Shown here one piece after another: positions 35,201-43,805 of a DNA stretch of 64,000 bases. A program made the position numbers and the translations under genes. Source of the DNA: Kitasatospora sp. SolWspMP-SS2h (GTDB lineage Bacteria; Actinomycetota; Actinomycetes; Streptomycetales; Streptomycetaceae); contig NZ_QLLT01000013.1 of assembly GCF_003259315.1 (NCBI RefSeq), positions 168,904 to 232,903 on the forward strand, given 5' to 3'. The notes under the pieces were generated by a model, which saw only the letters and a program-made list of their open reading frames with translations, did no database searches and was not told the origin of the DNA. How positions within the stretch are numbered: position 1 is the stretch's first letter; each line of letters opens with the position of its first letter.

Positions 35201-36055
35201 ATGACCACCCGGTGGACCACCCACGGCGTCGACCTGCTGCCCGGCTCCGTGCGCAAGCGCTTCCGGACCGGCCCGCACGGCGCCCCGCCCGGCGACCCGG
35301 GCTGCGAACCGGAACGGGAGTGGCGGGCGCTGACGCTGCTCGACCGGTACGCCCCCGGGCTGGCGCCCCGGCCGCTGGCCCGCGAGGACGGCACGCTCAC
35401 CATGTCGCGGCTGCCGGGCCGCGCGCTGCGCGGCACCGTGCTGGCGGACGAGCACCTGGACGCGCTGGCCCGCGCGGTGCGGCGGCTGCACCGGGCGGTG
35501 CCCGCCGAGCTGGCCGCCCGGCTGCCGAACCGGCGCTGGGACGTCCGGCAGTCCGCCGAGGCGATCCGGGACCGGGCCGCCGGGGCCGCGGCGGTGGGCG
35601 GCGACGCCCCCGAGGTGCTGCGGGCCCTGACGGCGGGCCTGCGCTGGCTGGACCGCGCGCAGGCCGGGCTGTGCGCGGACGGCCCGGCGGCGGCGCCCGT
35701 GCTGGGGCAGGCCGACGGCAACCTGGCCAACTTCCTCTGGGACGGCACCGGCGTCCGGCTGGTCGACTTCGAGGACTCCGGGCGCTCCGACCACCCGTAC
35801 GAGCTGGCCGAGGTGGTCGAGCACGTCTCGTCCTGGGTGGACACCGACCTGGACGCGGCGGCCTTCCTGTCCCGCTTCGACCTCTCCCCCGCCGAGGACC
35901 GCCGCCTGCTGGAGTGCCGCCGCCTGCTGGCCCTGCTCTGGCTGGTCTTCCTCGCCGGCGACCCCGCCACCGTGCTCCGCAACCCGCCGGACACGCCCGC
36001 CCGCCAGGCGCGGCGCCTGCTCGCCCTGCTGGACTCCACCGAGCCGCCCGGCTGA
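35201..36055 (+). CDS. aminoglycoside phosphotransferase-family kinase-like protein
   Basis: 284 residues, ATG 35201. The N-lobe begins VRKRFRTG and contains EREWRALTLLDRYAPGLAPRPLARE. The catalytic loop is LGQADGNLANFLWDGTGVRLVDFEDSG, with the Asp/Asn of the APH kinase fold and DFED as the metal-binding motif; the usual HGD is replaced by QAD. Homologues phosphorylate small hydroxyl compounds or macrolides/aminoglycosides, but many are house-keeping kinases of unknown substrate. It follows the ketopantoate reductase by 42 nt in the same direction. Confidence 0.8.
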   Translation: MTTRWTTHGVDLLPGSVRKRFRTGPHGAPPGDPGCEPEREWRALTLLDRYAPGLAPRPLAREDGTLTMSRLPGRALRGTVLADEHLDALARAVRRLHRAVPAELAARLPNRRWDVRQSAEAIRDRAAGAAAVGGDAPEVLRALTAGLRWLDRAQAGLCADGPAAAPVLGQADGNLANFLWDGTGVRLVDFEDSGRSDHPYELAEVVEHVSSWVDTDLDAAAFLSRFDLSPAEDRRLLECRRLLALLWLVFLAGDPATVLRNPPDTPARQARRLLALLDSTEPPG

Positions 36056-36079
36056 ACGGGCCCTCCCGGTCGCTCCGCC

Positions 36080-37018
36080 TCAGGGCAGCGGGAGGGTCTT
36101 CTCCAGCACCACCGAGGTGTAACGGACCGTCATGCCGACCTTGAGGTACAGGTCGAGCGCGCCCGTGCCGGAGTGCGTCCACAGCGTGCAGTGGCTCAGC
36201 CCGGCCTCCCGGCAGGCCCGGAAGGCGTGCTGGAGCAGGTGGCGTGCGATGCCGCGGTTGCGGTGGTCGCGGTCGACGGCGAGGCTCTCCACGTACCCGT
36301 CCCCGCTGCCGGGCTGGTCCAGCGACAGGGCCGCGCCGACCACCCGGCCGTCGGCCTCCGCGACCGCGAGCGGGGAGCGCTCGGGGGTGAACGTCTCGCG
36401 GTGGACGGTGTGTTGGGCCCACTCCGCGAAGTCCATCCGGCGCGCCTTCCAGTCCGCGAAGGCGTCCTCGACGACCCGGTGCGCCGCGCGCGCGTCCCGC
36501 GGGTCGCCGGGGCGGAACGGGCGGACGGCGATGCCCGCGGGGGCGGGCCCGGGCTCGGGCAGGTCGGCGAGGGGGATCTCCAGCAGCCAGCTGGCGCCCT
36601 TGGGCCGGTAGCCGTAGGTGCGCAGCATGGTCAGGCCGACCGGGTCGAGGTCGGCGACGACCTGGACGAGCTTGCCCACGCCCTGTTCGACGGCGCGGCT
36701 CTCCATCCAGCCCAGCAGCGCGGTGCCGATCCGGCGGCCGCGGTGCGCGGGGTGCACCCGGCACTCGCAGCGCCGGTCGCTCCACGCCCAGGCGGCCAAC
36801 CGTCCGTCCGGGGCGTGCACCAGCAGCGTGTCGGCGGCGGGGTCGAAGCCGGGGCGGGCCAGTACCGCCGCGACCTCGCCGCGGTCGGCCTCGGTCGCCC
36901 CGGCCCCGTGCAGGGCCCGCTCACAGCTGGTCAGCAGGTCGAGGACGTCGGGCAGGTCGCGGTCCGGGTCGAGCGCCCGGGCGGTGTAGCCGGCGGACAG
37001 GACGAGGGGCTGGGCCAT
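36080..37018 (-). CDS. double GNAT-domain acetyltransferase
   Basis: 312 residues, ATG 37018 behind AGGAAGGA. Two acetyltransferase domains in tandem: residues about 10-150 (CRVHPAHRGRRIGTALLGWMES) and about 160-312 (YVESLAVDRDHRNRGIARHLLQHAF). Both keep the acetyl-CoA pyrophosphate loop R/Q-x-x-G-x-G/A. The layout resembles mycothiol synthase and other duplicated GNATs, but key identity is not certain. Convergent with the phosphotransferase gene, 24 nt apart. Confidence 0.82.
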   Translation of the reverse strand: MAQPLVLSAGYTARALDPDRDLPDVLDLLTSCERALHGAGATEADRGEVAAVLARPGFDPAADTLLVHAPDGRLAAWAWSDRRCECRVHPAHRGRRIGTALLGWMESRAVEQGVGKLVQVVADLDPVGLTMLRTYGYRPKGASWLLEIPLADLPEPGPAPAGIAVRPFRPGDPRDARAAHRVVEDAFADWKARRMDFAEWAQHTVHRETFTPERSPLAVAEADGRVVGAALSLDQPGSGDGYVESLAVDRDHRNRGIARHLLQHAFRACREAGLSHCTLWTHSGTGALDLYLKVGMTVRYTSVVLEKTLPLP

Positions 37019-37103
37019 CGGCGGAGGGTCCTTCCTGGTGGACGGCGGGCGGGGACGCGGTGGGCGGCGGGCGGGGACGCGGTGCGCGGTGCGCGGTGGG
37101 CGG

Positions 37104-37808
37104 TCAGCCGGTGGCGGGCGGGTCCAGCAGGGCGGGCAGCTGCCGCATGTCCGCGAACAGCACGGTGTCGTCCGCCCTGTCCCGGAACTCCCCGCCGGTG
37201 AGCGCGTCTCCGGTGGGCCCGCCGGTGTAGCCGAAGCGGCGCATGCCCGCCGCGCGGGCGGCGCGCAGCCCGGCGGGGCTGTCCTCGACGACGGCGCAGA
37301 CCTCCGGGGCGTACCCCGTCCGGGCGGCGGCATGCTGGAAGACGTCGGGGAAGGGCTTGCCGCGGGCGACCTCGGTGGCGCTGAAGATCCGTCCGGCGAA
37401 CCGCTCGTACAGCCCGGTGCGCCCCAGCGTGTGCCGCATCTTCCCGTGGCTGCCGCTGGAGGCCACGCAGTACGGCAGGCCGCGCGCGTCCAGGGCGTCC
37501 AGCGCCGCGACGACGCCGTCCACCGGCTCCAGTTCGGCGTCCACCAGCTCCCGGTGGCGCCGCTCGAACCGGCGCTCCCACTCGGCGGCGGCGACGGGCC
37601 CCAGCCGCTCGCCGACCTGGGCCCAGATCGCCGCGTGGCTGCGCCCGATGAACCGCTCCACCACCTCCCCCGCACCGAGCGCCCACCCGAGCTGCGCCCC
37701 GACCTCCACCTGCACCCGCACCGCGATCCGCTCGCTGTCCACCAGCACCCCGTCGCAGTCGAACACCACCAGCTCGACGGGCTTCCCCGCCCTGTGCACG
37801 CTCCCCAT
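37104..37808 (-). CDS. HAD-superfamily phosphatase/phosphomutase (beta-PGM-like)
   Basis: 234 residues. Motif I is FDCDGVLVDSE (nucleophile Asp), motif II VASSG, motif III RGKPFPDVF with Lys, and motif IV VVEDSPAGL. The alpha-helical cap after motif I and the VDSE sequence place it with the beta-phosphoglucomutase/sugar-phosphatase subgroup. Acts on a sugar phosphate or similar metabolite in the cytosol. Upstream of the double GNAT gene in the same direction with an 85-nt gap containing a GGCGGGCGGGGACGCGGTG direct repeat. Confidence 0.87.
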   Translation of the reverse strand: MGSVHRAGKPVELVVFDCDGVLVDSERIAVRVQVEVGAQLGWALGAGEVVERFIGRSHAAIWAQVGERLGPVAAAEWERRFERRHRELVDAELEPVDGVVAALDALDARGLPYCVASSGSHGKMRHTLGRTGLYERFAGRIFSATEVARGKPFPDVFQHAAARTGYAPEVCAVVEDSPAGLRAARAAGMRRFGYTGGPTGDALTGGEFRDRADDTVLFADMRQLPALLDPPATG

Positions 37809-37900
37809 CCCGGCAGCCTAGTGCGTGCCCGCCCGGCCCGGACCGCCGCCCGGTGCGGAACGGGTCACGGACGAAGGCGGACCGGTTCTCGATCCGCCAC

Positions 37901-37938
37901 CGCTGTGCTGCGGCACCACCGCTGTGCTGCGGCACCAC
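37901..37938. repeat. two exact 19-bp tandem repeats
   Basis: CGCTGTGCTGCGGCACCAC at 37901-37919 and 37920-37938, followed by a decayed third copy. It lies between the HAD and PRC-barrel genes in about 200 nt with no gene. Self-complementary GCGG/CCGC parts could also form a hairpin. Confidence 0.8.
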
Positions 37939-38013
37939 CGCTGCGGTGCGGTGGTACCGCCCGGCGCGTTCGAAGCCCCGGACAGCTGTCCGCAGGCCTG
38001 CGGGCGGTCAGGC

Positions 38014-38361
38014 TCAGGCGGTGCCGAGGTAGTAGGCGCCGACGCTGCGGCGGTGGTCGTGGTCGTCGGCCGGTGCGCCCGGGGCGAAGTCGGGTGAGTT
38101 CTTGATCTCCTCTGTCGTCCGGCTCGGCCGGACCGACCTGTCGTCGTGGTCGATCCGGGTGACGGTGCCCGCCGGGACGAGCACCACGCGGCCGAAGATC
38201 CACGGGCCGGTGTCGACCGACAGGTAGGCGTCGCCCACGTCCTCGCTGTGCTTGTCGACCTTGCCGGTGCGGCCGTCCGCCGCCGCCACCCGGTAGCCCG
38301 TCAGGTCGGTGCCGGTGGCGTGCCCTTCGGCGTTCTCCCAGTCCCAGACCCCCTCGGCCAT
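38014..38361 (-). CDS. PRC-barrel domain protein
   Basis: 115 residues, ATG 38361. The PRC-barrel pattern is seen in TGYRVAAADGRTGKVDKHSEDVGDAYLSVDT followed by FGRVVLVPAGTVTRIDHDDRSV. It ends with an acidic/His-rich stretch DDHDHRRSVGAYYLG. Short PRC-barrel proteins are common in actinobacteria, often induced by stress, with no firm biochemical role. Single gene. Confidence 0.82.
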   Translation of the reverse strand: MAEGVWDWENAEGHATGTDLTGYRVAAADGRTGKVDKHSEDVGDAYLSVDTGPWIFGRVVLVPAGTVTRIDHDDRSVRPSRTTEEIKNSPDFAPGAPADDHDHRRSVGAYYLGTA

Positions 38362-38546
38362 GACAGCCTCCGTCCCTCGTCGGCGGTTCCGTTCCCTGCT
38401 GCCACCGGCTACCCCGGCCGCTGCCGCGATGCCCGTCCCGTCCCCGTTCCCCCCGATCGGACGAGTGCGGCACGCGCCCTCCGCGCGCCGCCGTCGGCGG
38501 ACCGGGGCTGCCGCCCGGGCGGCAGCCCCGGTCGCACGGGCATCCG

Positions 38547-39896
38547 CTAGCCCTGGGCCGGGCCCTCCAGGAGGACCGGCAGGGTGCGGTGGCCGTTGGA
38601 GATCAGCGATTCGACCGGCTCCAGCGCGGTGTCCGGGGCGAGGGCCAGGCGCGGGAAGCGTTCGAACAGGGCGCGCAGGGCGGTGCGGGCCTCCAGGCGG
38701 GCCAGGGGGGCGCCGAGGCAGAAGTGCGGGCCGTGGCCGAAGGCGAGGTGGTCCTTGGCCTGCCGGGTGACGTCGAACTCCGCGCCGCCGTCGCCGTGCC
38801 GGGCGGGGTGGCGGCCGGCGGCGGCGTAGGAGGCCAGGATCGCCTCGCCGCGGTGGACGGTCGGCCCGCCCGGCAGCGCGATGTCCTCCAGGGCGTAGCG
38901 CATCGGGAGGTGCGCCAGGGGCGCCTCCCGGCGCAGCGACTCCTCGACCGCGTCGTCCCAGCCCGCCCGGCCCGCGCGCACCAGGGCGAGCTGGTCGGGG
39001 TGGGTGAGCAGCAGGGCGACGGAGTTGTCGATCAGGTTGACGGTGGTCTCGTAGCCGGCGGCGATCACCAGCATGAGGGTGTCGAGCAGTTCGTCCTCGG
39101 TGAGGGCGCCGCCGTCGCCCTCGGTGTCGCGGGCGGCGATCAGCAGGGAGGTCATGTCCTCGCCGGGCCGTTCGCGCTTGGCGGCGACCAGCGTCGCGAT
39201 CACCGCGTACAGGGCCGCGCTGTTGGCCTGGGACCGCTCCGGGGTGAGGGTGGTGTCGAAGACCCCCTCGGCGTACCGGCAGAAGCCGTCGCGCAGCTCG
39301 TCGGGCAGGCCGAGCAGGTGGGAGATGACCAGGATCGGCAGCGCGCGGGCCAGGTGCTGCCGCAGGTCGACCGGCGCCCCGCCGGCGCCTTCGGCGGCGA
39401 CCGCGTCGAGCAGCCCGGCCGTCATCCGCTCGATCCGGTCGGTCAGGGCGGCGACCTGGCGGGGGGTGAGGGCCGCGCTCACCAGGCGGCGCAGCCGGCG
39501 GTGGTGCTCGACGTCCGTCGTCGACATGTTGCGGGCCGTCACCCACAGGGCCAGCGGCCAACCGGCCGCCACCTGCGGGTAGTCGGGCCAGTGCCGCGGG
39601 CCGTTCTTGGCGACCCTCGGGTCCTTGAGCAGCTCCTCCAGCAGGTCGGGGTCGGACACCGCCCACGCCTGCACCCCGAGGATGTCGGCGGGCACGGCGG
39701 GCCCGCGCGCGATCAGCTCGGCGGTCTCGGCGTCCCGGGCCCGCCCGGTGGGGTCCAGGACGAGCACGGAGTGGTCGACCGGGCACTTCAGCGGCCGGTT
39801 CAACGGCCGGTTCAGCGGACGATTCGAGGAGTGGTCCGACGGGTGGTGCGACGGGGTCGGCCGGCTCTCCGGGCGGTTCTCCGACTGGCTTTCCAC
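38547..39896 (-). CDS. cytochrome P450
   Basis: 449 residues. GTG 39896 follows GAAGGAG and begins VESQSENRPESRP; the N-terminal 45 residues are polar with an NRPL repeat encoded by 12-nt units at 39787-39822. Soluble bacterial P450 features: I-helix AAGYETTVN (Glu replaces the usual acidic Asp), ExxR in EESLRR, and heme loop FGHGPHFCLGAPLARLE with the Cys ligand. Similar in plan to the second P450 at 58315-59607. Probable biosynthetic or xenobiotic monooxygenase; no ferredoxin gene is adjacent. Confidence 0.92.
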   Translation of the reverse strand: MESQSENRPESRPTPSHHPSDHSSNRPLNRPLNRPLKCPVDHSVLVLDPTGRARDAETAELIARGPAVPADILGVQAWAVSDPDLLEELLKDPRVAKNGPRHWPDYPQVAAGWPLALWVTARNMSTTDVEHHRRLRRLVSAALTPRQVAALTDRIERMTAGLLDAVAAEGAGGAPVDLRQHLARALPILVISHLLGLPDELRDGFCRYAEGVFDTTLTPERSQANSAALYAVIATLVAAKRERPGEDMTSLLIAARDTEGDGGALTEDELLDTLMLVIAAGYETTVNLIDNSVALLLTHPDQLALVRAGRAGWDDAVEESLRREAPLAHLPMRYALEDIALPGGPTVHRGEAILASYAAAGRHPARHGDGGAEFDVTRQAKDHLAFGHGPHFCLGAPLARLEARTALRALFERFPRLALAPDTALEPVESLISNGHRTLPVLLEGPAQG

Positions 39897-40075
39897 GGGG
39901 GCTCCTTCACGCGGGCCGAAGCGACGGGACACGAACGCGTACGCGGCGGTGGTCGGCGACGCACCTCGGCCAACGATCCGGCGCTCCGACGTACCCCGAC
40001 TACCTCGTACGTGCCCGACCGGGAACGGGAGTTCGCGGACGGCGCCGACGCGGGGCGGACCGGGTGCCGGCCCGG

Positions 40076-40615
40076 CTACGGCCGGACGTAGCGCCACATG
40101 TCGCGCGGGCGGCCGTCCACCACCTGGTGGGCGGGCCGCAGGCCGGTGCACCGGAAGCCGGCGCGTTCGGCGGTGCGGATCGAGGCGGCGTTCCACGGTT
40201 CCACGAACAACTCCAGCCCGGGCACGCCCAGTTCGTCGAGCGCCCAGCCGACGACGGCGTCCAGCGCCACCTTGGCGGCGCCCCGGCCGCGGGCCGGGGC
40301 GGCCACCCAGTAGCCGACCGTCGCCCAGCCGCGCAGCGGCAGTTCGCCGACCCAGAGGCCGACGTTGCCGACCGCCCGGCCCGCCGGGTCGACGATCACG
40401 AACGGGTAGCCCGTCCCGATCTCGGTGCGCCGCCACTGGCGTTCCACGAACGCCGCCGCGCCCGCCCCGGTGTACGGCGCCGGGACGGTGGTGATCAGCG
40501 GGATGTACGGGTCGGTCGACGCCTCCCGGATCAGGCCGGTGTCGTCCGGGCTCCAGCGGCGCAGCCGGAACCCGTGCGCGGCCGGCAGCTCGGGCATCGT
40601 CCGGGGCAGTTCCAT
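40076..40615 (-). CDS. GNAT acetyltransferase (RimJ/RimL type)
   Basis: 179 residues from ATG 40615 (AGGATGG just upstream); ATG 40624 gives three more residues. The pattern FRLRRWSPDDTGLIREASTD, then VGNVGLWVGE, GYWVAAPARGRGAAKVAL and EPWNAASIRTAERAGF is that of RimJ/RimL-like N-acetyltransferases, which acetylate protein N-termini or small amines. Adjacent to, but not overlapping, the DHA2 exporter gene. Confidence 0.88.
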   Translation of the reverse strand: MELPRTMPELPAAHGFRLRRWSPDDTGLIREASTDPYIPLITTVPAPYTGAGAAAFVERQWRRTEIGTGYPFVIVDPAGRAVGNVGLWVGELPLRGWATVGYWVAAPARGRGAAKVALDAVVGWALDELGVPGLELFVEPWNAASIRTAERAGFRCTGLRPAHQVVDGRPRDMWRYVRP

Positions 40616-40716
40616 GCCCGCCATCCTGCCGGACCGGGGGTCCACGGTTCCCGTCCGGGCCCGTTCCCGCACCGGTTGGCCCGCCCGCCCGGGTCGAACC
40701 GCCGCCCCAGTGGGGG

Positions 40717-42150
40717 TCAGCGGGCGGCGGACGCGGGGGTGCGCAGGGTGCGCAGGGTGCGGTCGAAGGCGGTGAGGAGCAGGAAGAGCACGGCGGCGAC
40801 CAGCATGGTCCAGGCCAGCTGGTGCATGCCCGCGGTGCCCGCGTGCGGGCCGTACGCGGCGGCGGTCCCGGCGGAGGCGACCATCGAGCCGAGGTAGGCG
40901 AAGGTGCGCAGCAGTCCGGCGGAGGAGCCGGTGCGGGCCGGGTCGGACTGCAGGAAGACGGAGTTCTGCAGGGCGAGCCCGTTGGCGCCCTGCGGGATGC
41001 CGAAGACCACGGCGAGCAGCAGCAGCGCCCACAGCGGGCTGTGCCCGCCGAGGGCGAGCATCAGCAGGCAGGCGGCGATCTGGCCGACGGCGCCGGTCAG
41101 CAGCATGGCCCGGATGCCGCCGCGCCGCCCGGCCAGGATCGAGACCCCGATGCCGACCAGGAAGGTCGGCGCCTGCACCAGCCCGGCCTGGATCGGGGAG
41201 AGGCCGAAGCCCTCCTCGGTCCACTGCGCGAAGCCGTACAGGAAGGCGTACGAGACGACGTACGCGGCGAGGGCGCGGGCGTAGGTGGTGAGCAGCGGGG
41301 TGTTGCCGCCGAGCACCTTGACGTCGATGAACGGGTGTTCGGCGCGGCGTTCGCGGACGGTGAAGGCGACGGCGGCGGCCAGGGTGAGCAGCGGCAGGTA
41401 CCAGCGGTCGGCGTGCGGGTGCATCAGGAACAGCAGCAGCGAGAGCAGCAGGACCGCGAACAGCGCCATCCCGGGCAGGTCGATCCGCCGCAGCGGGCCC
41501 GGGTCGCCGGGTCGCCGCTCCGGCCGCTCCTGCGGTTCCTGCCGGGGCAGCCGGAGCGCGCCGAGGGTGACGGCGAGCAGCGACAGCGGGATGTTCAGCG
41601 CGAAGGTGCTGCGCCAGCCGCCGAGGCCGGTGAGCAGTCCGCCGAGCAGCGGGCCGACCACGGCGACGGTCTGGTTGGCGACGGCGAGCAGGGTGAGCAC
41701 TCCGGCGGGGCTGTCGCGTCCGGTGCGCCGGGCCTCGGCGCGCAGCAGGGCCATCGCGGCGGGGTAGCCGGCGCAGGTGCCGAAGCCGAGGACCACCCGG
41801 GCGGCGATCAGCGTCCCGAGGTTGGGGGCGAGGGTGCCGACCACCCCGGCGACGCCGACCAGGCTGGTGCTGGCGAGGAACAGTCGGCGCGGCCCGAACA
41901 GGTCGATCAGCCGTCCCACCACGGGCTGCCCGAGCGCGGTGGCCAGGTACAGCGCGGACACCAGCCAGGCCGTCTGCGCCGGCGAGGCGCCGAGGGCGGC
42001 CCCGATCGGGACGAGCGCGACGGCGATGATGGTGGAGTTGATCGGGTTGAGGACGGAGCCGAGCACCATCGGGGGGACGAGTCGGCGGTCGATCGCGGGC
42101 GCCTCGGCCGGTACGGCGGGGGTGCTCGCGACGGTCTTGTGGTCGGTCAT
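40717..42150 (-). CDS. MFS multidrug exporter, DHA2 (14-TM) family
   Basis: 477 residues, ATG 42150. About 14 hydrophobic helices, NPINSTIIAVALVPIG in helix 1 (the D/N-x-x-I-V-x-x-A-L pattern of EmrB/QacA), GRLIDLFGPRR as loop motif A and LLGGLLTGLGGWRSTFALNIP as motif C. It follows a MarR gene by 71 nt in the same direction, a common drug-efflux arrangement, so its expression is probably derepressed by its substrate. Confidence 0.88.
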   Translation of the reverse strand: MTDHKTVASTPAVPAEAPAIDRRLVPPMVLGSVLNPINSTIIAVALVPIGAALGASPAQTAWLVSALYLATALGQPVVGRLIDLFGPRRLFLASTSLVGVAGVVGTLAPNLGTLIAARVVLGFGTCAGYPAAMALLRAEARRTGRDSPAGVLTLLAVANQTVAVVGPLLGGLLTGLGGWRSTFALNIPLSLLAVTLGALRLPRQEPQERPERRPGDPGPLRRIDLPGMALFAVLLLSLLLFLMHPHADRWYLPLLTLAAAVAFTVRERRAEHPFIDVKVLGGNTPLLTTYARALAAYVVSYAFLYGFAQWTEEGFGLSPIQAGLVQAPTFLVGIGVSILAGRRGGIRAMLLTGAVGQIAACLLMLALGGHSPLWALLLLAVVFGIPQGANGLALQNSVFLQSDPARTGSSAGLLRTFAYLGSMVASAGTAAAYGPHAGTAGMHQLAWTMLVAAVLFLLLTAFDRTLRTLRTPASAAR

Positions 42151-42221
42151 GGTGCTTCTGCCGCTCGCTGGGGGTGGGGGGTGGGAGGGGAGGGGGCGCG
42201 GTCGGGCCGGTGCCGGTCGGG

Positions 42222-42731
42222 TCAGTCGTGCACCAGCCGTTCGAGGACGGCCATGGCCGCGATCACGGTCTGCCGCTCCTCCTCGGTGCACTTGCGCTGG
42301 AGTTCCGCGGCCAGCCACTCGCCGCGGGCCCGGCGGCCCTCCTCGCCGCGGCGCCGGCCCTCGGCGGTGAGGGCGATCAGCAGCCGGCGGCCGTCCTCGG
42401 GGTCGCGCCGCCGTTCGACCAGGCCCTCCGCCGCCAGGGCGGCGATAGTGGTGGCCATCGACTGGTGCCGCATCCCCTCGGCGGCGGCGAGGTCGCTGGT
42501 GGTGAGGCCGGCGTCCGCGCTGTCCAGCAGCCGTCCCACGGTGGACGCCTGGGTGAGGGTGAAGTCCCCGGTGCCGGCGGCGGCCCGGAGCCGGCGGCGG
42601 AGTTTCCCGATCACCGACCGCACCTGCTGCGAGGCGCGCACCGCGGACGGCTCGGGCCCGGGCGGAGGCGCGGGTACGGGCGCGGGGTCGTCGGGGTCGG
42701 GCGCGGCATCCGGCCCGGGGGCTTCGCTCAT
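42222..42731 (-). CDS. MarR family regulator of the exporter
   Basis: 169 residues, ATG 42731. A Pro/Asp-rich tail (first 30 residues) precedes a winged helix: LTTSDLAAAEGMRHQSMATTIAALAAEGLVERRRDPEDGRRLLIALT, the MarR DNA-binding core. It is upstream of the DHA2 exporter gene on the same strand. An inverted repeat, TACAG-N5-CTGTA, lies 33 bp ahead of the start, so autoregulation is expected. Confidence 0.9.
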   Translation of the reverse strand: MSEAPGPDAAPDPDDPAPVPAPPPGPEPSAVRASQQVRSVIGKLRRRLRAAAGTGDFTLTQASTVGRLLDSADAGLTTSDLAAAEGMRHQSMATTIAALAAEGLVERRRDPEDGRRLLIALTAEGRRRGEEGRRARGEWLAAELQRKCTEEERQTVIAAMAVLERLVHD

Positions 42732-42763
42732 GCTTCCCACCCTAGGTTTCCGTCCGCCGAATG

Positions 42764-42778
42764 TACAGTTTCCCTGTA
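42764..42778. promoter_or_regulatory. MarR operator candidate
   Basis: TACAG-TTTCC-CTGTA, perfect 5-bp arms with a 5-nt centre, in an AT-richer stretch just ahead of the MarR start. Confidence 0.5.
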
Positions 42779-42829
42779 GATTTCCGGCCGGTCCCCGGCC
42801 CCGGTCCCCGGCCGCCCGCGCGGGGCCGT

Positions 42830-42859
42830 TTGGCGGTCCGCCACGGCCGCTGCTAGGTT
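42830..42859 (+). promoter_or_regulatory. promoter of the leader ORF/hydrolase transcript
   Basis: TTGGCG (42830-42835) and TAGGTT (42854-42859) with an 18-nt spacer. Start would be near 42866, about 30 nt before the leader ORF. Confidence 0.5.
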
Positions 42860-42896
42860 GCCGGAGGCCGTGCGAGAGACCGAGGAGGTGGTACCC

Positions 42897-42953
42897 GTGA
42901 ACGCAGTATCGACATGGGTGCTCCCCTCCGGGGCCACGGTCGGGCGTCAGTAG
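42897..42953 (+). CDS. 18-residue leader ORF with a strong ribosome site
   Basis: GTG at 42897 is preceded by GAGGAGG (42882-42888), the best ribosome site in the area. It encodes VNAVSTWVLPSGATVGRQ and stops with TAG at 42951. Codons GCA, GTA and ACA are rare in this GC-rich DNA, so base sequence may be constrained as RNA. In-frame codons continue VVRERRS to TGA (42972-42974). Lies 48 nt ahead of the alpha/beta hydrolase and may control its translation. Not a recognised family. Confidence 0.45.
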   Translation: MNAVSTWVLPSGATVGRQ

Positions 42954-43001
42954 GTCGTCCGGGAGCGCCGTTCCTGAGCACTCCCGAAAGGCACCACCGC
43001 C

Positions 43002-43757
43002 ATGAGCACCCTCCGCTTCACCTCCGAACGCCGTCTCGAGGACGGCGTCCTGGAGCGCGCCTTCACCCTCGGCGACGTCCCCGGCCTGCTGTGGACCCCC
43101 GGGTCCGCGCCGTCCGCCGACGGCACCACCCCGCTGATCCTGATCGGCCACCCGCCGCTCGGGCTGAGCCGGATGTACCCGCGCCTGGCGGGCCGGGCCC
43201 GGTACTACGCGGCCCGGCACGGCTTCGCCTCCGCCACCATCGAGCTCCCCGGCAGCGGCGAGCGGCCCCGCTGGGAGGCCGTCGAGCAGGCCCGCGCCGA
43301 GCTGCGCCGGGTGCTGGCGGCCGGCGAGCCCGTCAGCGGCGAGATCGTCGACGCGCTGATCCTCCCGCTGGTCGAGCGGGCCGTCCCGGAGTGGCGGGCC
43401 GCGCTGGACGCGCTGCTCGCCCTGCCCGGCATCGACGGGCCGGTCGGGTACGACGGCGGGGTGATCTCCGTCGGCATCCGGCTCGCCCTGGCCGACCCGC
43501 GGATCGCGGCGGCCGTCCTGTTCGCCGGGAGTTTCGTCCCGGCCGCCGTGTTCGAGGAGGCCCGCCGGGTCACCGTCCCGCTCCAGGTGCTGCTCCAGTG
43601 GGACGACGAGGGCAACGACCGGCGGGCCGCGCTCGACCTGTTCGACGCCCTCGGCTCCCGTGAGAAGACCCTGCACGCCAACCTGGGCGGCCACACCGGC
43701 GTCCCCGCGTTCGAACTCGACGCCGGGGCCCGCTTCTTCACCCGCCACCTGAGGTAG
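43002..43757 (+). CDS. alpha/beta hydrolase-fold protein
   Basis: 251 residues, ATG 43002. It has the alpha/beta hydrolase layout: LILIGHPPLGLSRMYPRLAGRARYYAARHGFASATIELPGSGERPRW, a nucleophile-region VGYDGGVISVG in which the usual GxSxG is altered (V-I-S-V-G), then VLLQWDDEGNDR with an acidic residue and NLGGHTGVPAFE with the final His. A FrsA/dienelactone-hydrolase-like esterase is the best guess; loss of the canonical elbow may change activity. It is downstream of a short leader ORF on the same transcript. Confidence 0.8.
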   Translation: MSTLRFTSERRLEDGVLERAFTLGDVPGLLWTPGSAPSADGTTPLILIGHPPLGLSRMYPRLAGRARYYAARHGFASATIELPGSGERPRWEAVEQARAELRRVLAAGEPVSGEIVDALILPLVERAVPEWRAALDALLALPGIDGPVGYDGGVISVGIRLALADPRIAAAVLFAGSFVPAAVFEEARRVTVPLQVLLQWDDEGNDRRAALDLFDALGSREKTLHANLGGHTGVPAFELDAGARFFTRHLR

Positions 43758-43805
43758 CCCGTCCCGCGGCGCCCCGCCCGCCGGGGCGCCGCCCTCCCCC
43801 GGGTC

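Noticed and set aside
42880..42953. T-box-like riboswitch, because GGTGGTACC occurs before the leader ORF
   Set aside because: The promoter lies only about 30 nt upstream, leaving no room for the specifier stem, and the downstream gene is not amino-acid related.
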